This document shows positions 62,001-64,000 of a stretch of DNA of 64,000 bases, in pieces. Where the stretch lies: positions 64,001-128,000 of the IMG/VR virus record IMGVR_UViG_3300025162_000016; one strand, given 5' to 3'. The notes under the pieces are model-generated. The model was given only the letters and a program-made list of their open reading frames with translations. It was not told the origin of the DNA and did not search any database. The stretch is from a virus. The first letter of the stretch is position 1, and each line of letters begins with the position of its first letter. The translations under genes were made by a program, and so were the position numbers.

Positions 62001-64000
62001 GTTATTCCATAACTGCCGGAACGGCGAATGCGATTTCTTTTGTTCCTTTAACATCGACTAGTGCCTCTTGGGTAAGTGCTTCGGTTAAAATAACTACTGC
62101 TGATACTGCATCTTATATTTCTTCCAGTAATATTTTTGGTAATGTAACTGCTCTCTCAGCATCATGGGCTAGTGCATCAATCAGTGCTTCATATGCTCCA
62201 GTCCAACCAAATTATTCTTCGAGTGTTTCTGTACAATTTGGGACTAAACAAGACACACTTGTAACTGGAAATACTTATTCTATTACATCATCTTGGGCTT
62301 TTAATTCATTAACTGCTAGTTATATTTCTTCCAGTAATATTATTGGTAATGTAACCGCATTTTCTGCATCATGGGCATCGGCATCTATTTTTTCGATTAG
62401 TGCATCCTATCTATCGGGAGCAACTGCTATTATAGGAAATGGTGCAACCATTGGAGCAATATCTCTAGGAGTTCCAACTTTTTCATCTACTCAAATAGGA
62501 TATGGATTAACTGGAAATAATGATAATTCAAGAACAGTTCAAGTAGGATATCAAGCCGGTTCGGATACAACCTCCGCAACTGACGCCGTTCAAATCGGGT
62601 TTCAACCGGGACAATTCATATACAATGCAAATAGCTCCGTTCAAGTTGGGGCATATGCTGGCAGATTTGCTACTACTTCATCAAATTCCGTTCATGTTGG
62701 ACGTTCAGCCGGAGAAGGATCAACCAACTCGGAACAATCTGTTAAAGTGGGTGCCTATGCTGGCAAGAGTTCACCTACATCTATTAATGCCGTTCAAATC
62801 GGTTTTCGGGCAGGAGAATTAACTGGAGATTCCACTAACGCCGTTCAGATCGGAGTACTTGCGGGATATTCCGCAACTCACGCAGAAGGAGCAACCCAAG
62901 TCGGTGCTTTTGCAGGACAATATTCTAGCGAAATAAGTTTCTCAACTCAAATAGGATACCGGGCCGGATATGATGCAAAGTTAGCAAATTATACAACGTT
63001 TATCGGAGCATTCGCAGATGCATTCACTCGTTCATTGTCATTAGATGTTCAAAAAAGCATTGCGATAGGATATGGGGCAAAAGTTTCTGCTTCTAACACC
63101 GCTGTAATCGGAGGAACAATTGGAAGTGGAAACGAAGTTAATGTAACCATTGGCGGCACAACTGCTACAAACAGATTAGATGTAATTGGAAATATTTACT
63201 GTAATGTTATAACTGCCTCGTTCCATTTTGGAACCGCCTCGTGGGCACAATCATCTTCCGTGGCATTAACGGCATCTTATGTTTCTTCCAGTAACATTAT
63301 TGGAACCGTATATTCTCTCAGTTCATCATGGGCATCTGCTAGTTTATATGCAACGGGAGCGATTTATGCTTCCAGTTCAATCAGTGCAAGTTGGGCATCA
63401 AGTTCATTATATTCATTGGGGTCGAATTATGCATCAAGGTCAATATCATCTTCTTGGGCATCTGCCAGTTTATATGCCATTGGAGCAATCTACGCTTCCA
63501 GTTCAATTAGTTCTAGCTGGGCTAGCAGTTCTTTAATAGCAGTAAGTTCAATCTATGCATCCAGTTCAGTAACAGCTACTAGTTCGATATTTGCTTCAGC
63601 TAGTTTATATGCGACGGGAGCAATTTATGCGTCCAGTTCAATCAGTGCAAGTTGGGCATCTGCTAGTATATCGTCTAGTTATTTATTTGGATCACATACC
63701 GGCTCTACATTTGGAACATCATCTTGGGCTTTTAATTCATTAACTGCTAGTTATATTTCTTCGAGTAATATTACCGGAAACATTACCGCATTTAGTTCTT
63801 CATGGGCTTCCAGTTCATTGAGTTCAAGCTATCCTTGGTTTACTACCGGAAGTAATATCGCTTATGTCGGCGGAAATGTTGGTATCGGCATTGTTTCTCC
63901 AGTAAATAAATTAGATGTAGTAGGAAATATTTCTTGTTCAGTAATAACCGCTTCTTTATTTTATGGAACCGCAAGTTTGGCATCATATTCTTTAAGTTCA
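56009..64000 (+). CDS. Second giant tail fibre protein, 3' partial (at least 2664 aa)
   Basis: It starts MPIPISTFFELSTELPIDNR and stays open to the end of the window, so the C-terminus is missing. Domains in order are: SASWASSSLS/YLFGPHTGSTFGTASWA shaft repeats; 28 SHAEG...-type 14-residue repeats (56834-58015), a YadA-head-like beta-roll ending QTVVGRFNIANNSTDLFVVGG; more shaft repeats; the LTVGGILRAGQISSSF module shared with the first giant fibre; repeated NVGIG..NP..LDVVGN segments; and about 10 VQIG..AG repeats (62537-63020). The layout is that of very long trimeric host-binding fibres. No signal sequence is present. Confidence 0.85.
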   Translation, partial: MPIPISTFFELSTELPIDNRIVAANISIRNAITDTWRFEGLHCYVVDEQINYQLQGGILNTDWVVLNAGGTAESASWASSSLSSSYLLGSHTGSTFGTASWAVSASWSPAQPSSTAESASWASSSISASYLFGPHTGSTFGTASWAVSASWSPSQPFSTAESASWASSSLSSSYLFGPHTGSTFGTASWALNSLTASYISSSNITGDITAFSASWASSSISASYALSSSWTINASTASNSLTASYLTPENNYTVHNLDITNNLTNGTGSIANSLVSHAEGYFTIANGYASHAEGDSTTTIGISSHAEGESATATGNFSHAEGKTTNAIGNYSHAEGQNTQAYKDYSHAEGYGTWASQIYSHAEGNSTVAIGTGSHAEGDVTTAAGNFSHTEGDSTTANTNHSHAEGSFTITNGVASHAEGESTTTDGHYSHAEGGSTKTFGPYSHAEGYNTIARSWGSHAEGAFTMVSEISDGAHAEGLETTASGQSSHAEGFGSVTTTNFSHAEGDHTTANGQSSHTEGKNTIANGKSSHAEGYFTIATNDFSHAEGMNTEAYEEGSHAEGGGTSTLGVGSHAEGASTTATGHYSHAEGDTTYANGAASHAEGGSTFANGVSSHAEGYYTTAIGDYSHAEGGSTFANGNYSHAEGYSTTATGEFSHAGGNNTVAYANYQTVVGRFNIANNSTDLFVVGGGANDANRKDILKVSTTGVIVNGGVTSSLFGTASWALNCLTASYTSASNITGNITAFSSSWASSSLSSSYALSASYALSASYALTSSYANSASYALSSSYALTASYISSAFAIVGTASYAYNAGTASWAWNLIGGLPSIESASWASSSLYSIGAIYASSSISSSWASSSISSSYLFGSHTGSTFGTASWAFNALTASYISSSNIAGNVTAFSASWASASISASYLNGSHTGSTFGTASWAVSASWVSASTFITTAQTASYVSSSNIFGNITAFSASWASSSISSSYLFGPHTGSTFGTSSWAINATTASYISSSNIFGNITAFSASWASSSISASYLLGSHTGSTFGTASWALNSLTASYITSSNIFGSVTAFSASWASSSISSSYLFGSHTGSTFGTASWALNSLTASYISSSNIAGNVTAFSASWASSSISASYLFGSHTGSTFGTASWSNNSITASYITSSNIFGNVTAFSASWASSSISSSYLFGSHTGSTFGTASWAINSLTASSADSFFVRNDLTVGGILRAGQISSSFIYITSSYLVVTDNILTLNAQTPHMRYAGIEVWDSGSTDQMASILWDGQNNYFFISSSDAGYSRKIILGPTGEVDLTTGKIPVAIEGNSIGDSIIQQIGSVITITGSLVATSVTASLFGTASWALNALTASYVSSSNIAGNVTAFSSSWASSSISASYLNGSHTGSTFGTASWANNALTASYISSSNITGNITAFSSSWASSSLSSSYPWFTTGSNIAYVGGNVGIGIATPVETLAIYQPIGSNSSLSLADGDVTHGVTTLAGTNVWLLINEHTTDKGGAQLIGFSDASDNPAFEIKGVNTTDPDVNIPAIVLDGYSANGTGVKALAATKTVVQLQNNGVALFSLLGNGNVGIGITNPINSLDVVGNISCSVITASLFYGTASWALNSKTASYISSSNIFGSITAFSSSWASSSLIAISAIYASSSITATSSIFASASLYTTGAIYASSSISASWASASISSSYLFGSHTGSTFGTSSWAFNSLTASYISSSNITGNITAFSSSWASSSLSSSYPWFTTGSNIAYVGGNVGIGTTNPANIIDIYQNTNSKPKLLFTNASNGTGAQSLMEFANDVGNRADFGMNSSNKTQYGNIEPGFAFMYTTAPGFAFMDDSAGGKISFWIGSNIWNSAQLTITASGVGIGITTPVNKLDVAGNISCSIITASLFYGTASWALNSLTASYVSSSNIIGIVTALSASWASASISASYAPVQPNYSSSVSVQFGTKQDTLVTGNTYSITSSWAFNSLTASYISSSNIIGNVTAFSASWASSSISSSYSITAGTANAISFVPLTSTSASWVSASVKITTADTASYISSSNIFGNVTALSASWASASISASYAPVQPNYSSSVSVQFGTKQDTLVTGNTYSITSSWAFNSLTASYISSSNIIGNVTAFSASWASASIFSISASYLSGATAIIGNGATIGAISLGVPTFSSTQIGYGLTGNNDNSRTVQVGYQAGSDTTSATDAVQIGFQPGQFIYNANSSVQVGAYAGRFATTSSNSVHVGRSAGEGSTNSEQSVKVGAYAGKSSPTSINAVQIGFRAGELTGDSTNAVQIGVLAGYSATHAEGATQVGAFAGQYSSEISFSTQIGYRAGYDAKLANYTTFIGAFADAFTRSLSLDVQKSIAIGYGAKVSASNTAVIGGTIGSGNEVNVTIGGTTATNRLDVIGNIYCNVITASFHFGTASWAQSSSVALTASYVSSSNIIGTVYSLSSSWASASLYATGAIYASSSISASWASSSLYSLGSNYASRSISSSWASASLYAIGAIYASSSISSSWASSSLIAVSSIYASSSVTATSSIFASASLYATGAIYASSSISASWASASISSSYLFGSHTGSTFGTSSWAFNSLTASYISSSNITGNITAFSSSWASSSLSSSYPWFTTGSNIAYVGGNVGIGIVSPVNKLDVVGNISCSVITASLFYGTASLASYSLSS
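56834..58015 (+). repeat. 28 tandem SHAEG repeats (42-bp unit, coding)
   Basis: 28 copies of a 14-residue unit SHAEGxxTxAxGxx were counted, one longer (17) and one shorter (13). The last has SHAGG. The unit is the Hep_Hag/YadA-head type seen in trimeric adhesins. Codons vary between units, so conservation is at protein level. Confidence 0.95.
62537..63020 (+). repeat. About ten VQIGxxAG repeats (coding)
   Basis: Repeats such as VQVGYQAG, VQIGFQPG, VQVGAYAG, VKVGAYAG, VQIGFRAG and TQIGYRAG are spaced by about 15-17 residues. They suggest a second beta-roll or beta-helix within the fibre, distinct in sequence from the SHAEG block. Confidence 0.88.

Noticed and set aside
1-64000. Stop-codon reassignment, as in some large phages
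   Set aside because: TAA, TGA and TAG all end genes at sensible places (for example TAG at 34808-34810 and several ATGA overlaps), and no gene reads through a stop.
1-64000. tRNA or rRNA genes
   Set aside because: I saw no convincing cloverleaf or rRNA-like sequence by eye. A dedicated scan could still find a divergent tRNA.

Overview
This window is part of a tailed bacteriophage genome (Caudoviricetes, T4-like myovirus head genes). It contains, in order, a terminase large subunit with the nuclease domain, a portal, a prohead protease, a core scaffold protein and a gp23-like major capsid protein, then neck and connector genes and very long tail-fibre genes. The DNA is AT-rich. TAA, TGA and TAG all end genes, so the standard bacterial code fits. 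Most starts lack a clear Shine-Dalgarno sequence and follow A/T-rich tracts. That would suit a Bacteroidota host, but this is inference only.

Layout. (1) 1-8.5 kb: TerL (5' end missing), portal, three small head-region proteins and the prohead protease. These carry five inteins; two of them in TerL lie only nine residues apart. (2) 8.6-14.2 kb: a homing-type endonuclease, a small Gly-rich protein, an IMPDH/GMP-reductase-like enzyme, and an IS607-type transposon (serine recombinase plus TnpB) that splits a small phage gene. (3) 14.1-21.9 kb: a compact operon with a SLOG-like protein, an HD-like protein, a radical SAM protein, nine proteins sharing the N-terminal motif MK.R.GFVSNSSSSSF with mostly unrelated C-terminal parts, and an RlaP-like nucleotidyltransferase. 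One array member is split by an IS200/IS605-type tnpB element. (4) 21.9-29 kb: small proteins, a second endonuclease, the scaffold and the major capsid protein. (5) 29-36.4 kb: an endonuclease-methyltransferase fusion, a Nudix/thymidylate-kinase/SWIM-like fusion, and several proteins with short N-terminal peptides (MIKLKxLLxE type) that resemble capsid-targeting sequences. Three of these look like ADP-ribosyltransferase-fold proteins. (6) 36.5-42.4 kb: neck, connector and small fibre proteins, interrupted by another endonuclease. (7) 42.4-64 kb: two giant Ser/Ala-rich fibre proteins flanking a complete diversity-generating retroelement (DGR).

The DGR has two tandem target genes with C-terminal variable repeats, an Avd-like accessory protein, a non-coding template repeat and a reverse transcriptase. 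By hand alignment, every substitution between the template and the two variable repeats falls on a template adenine. It presumably diversifies a receptor-binding tail protein. The least explained system is the FVSNSSSSSF array with its radical SAM partner. Its serine tract is conserved as protein while its codons switch freely between TCN and AGY.
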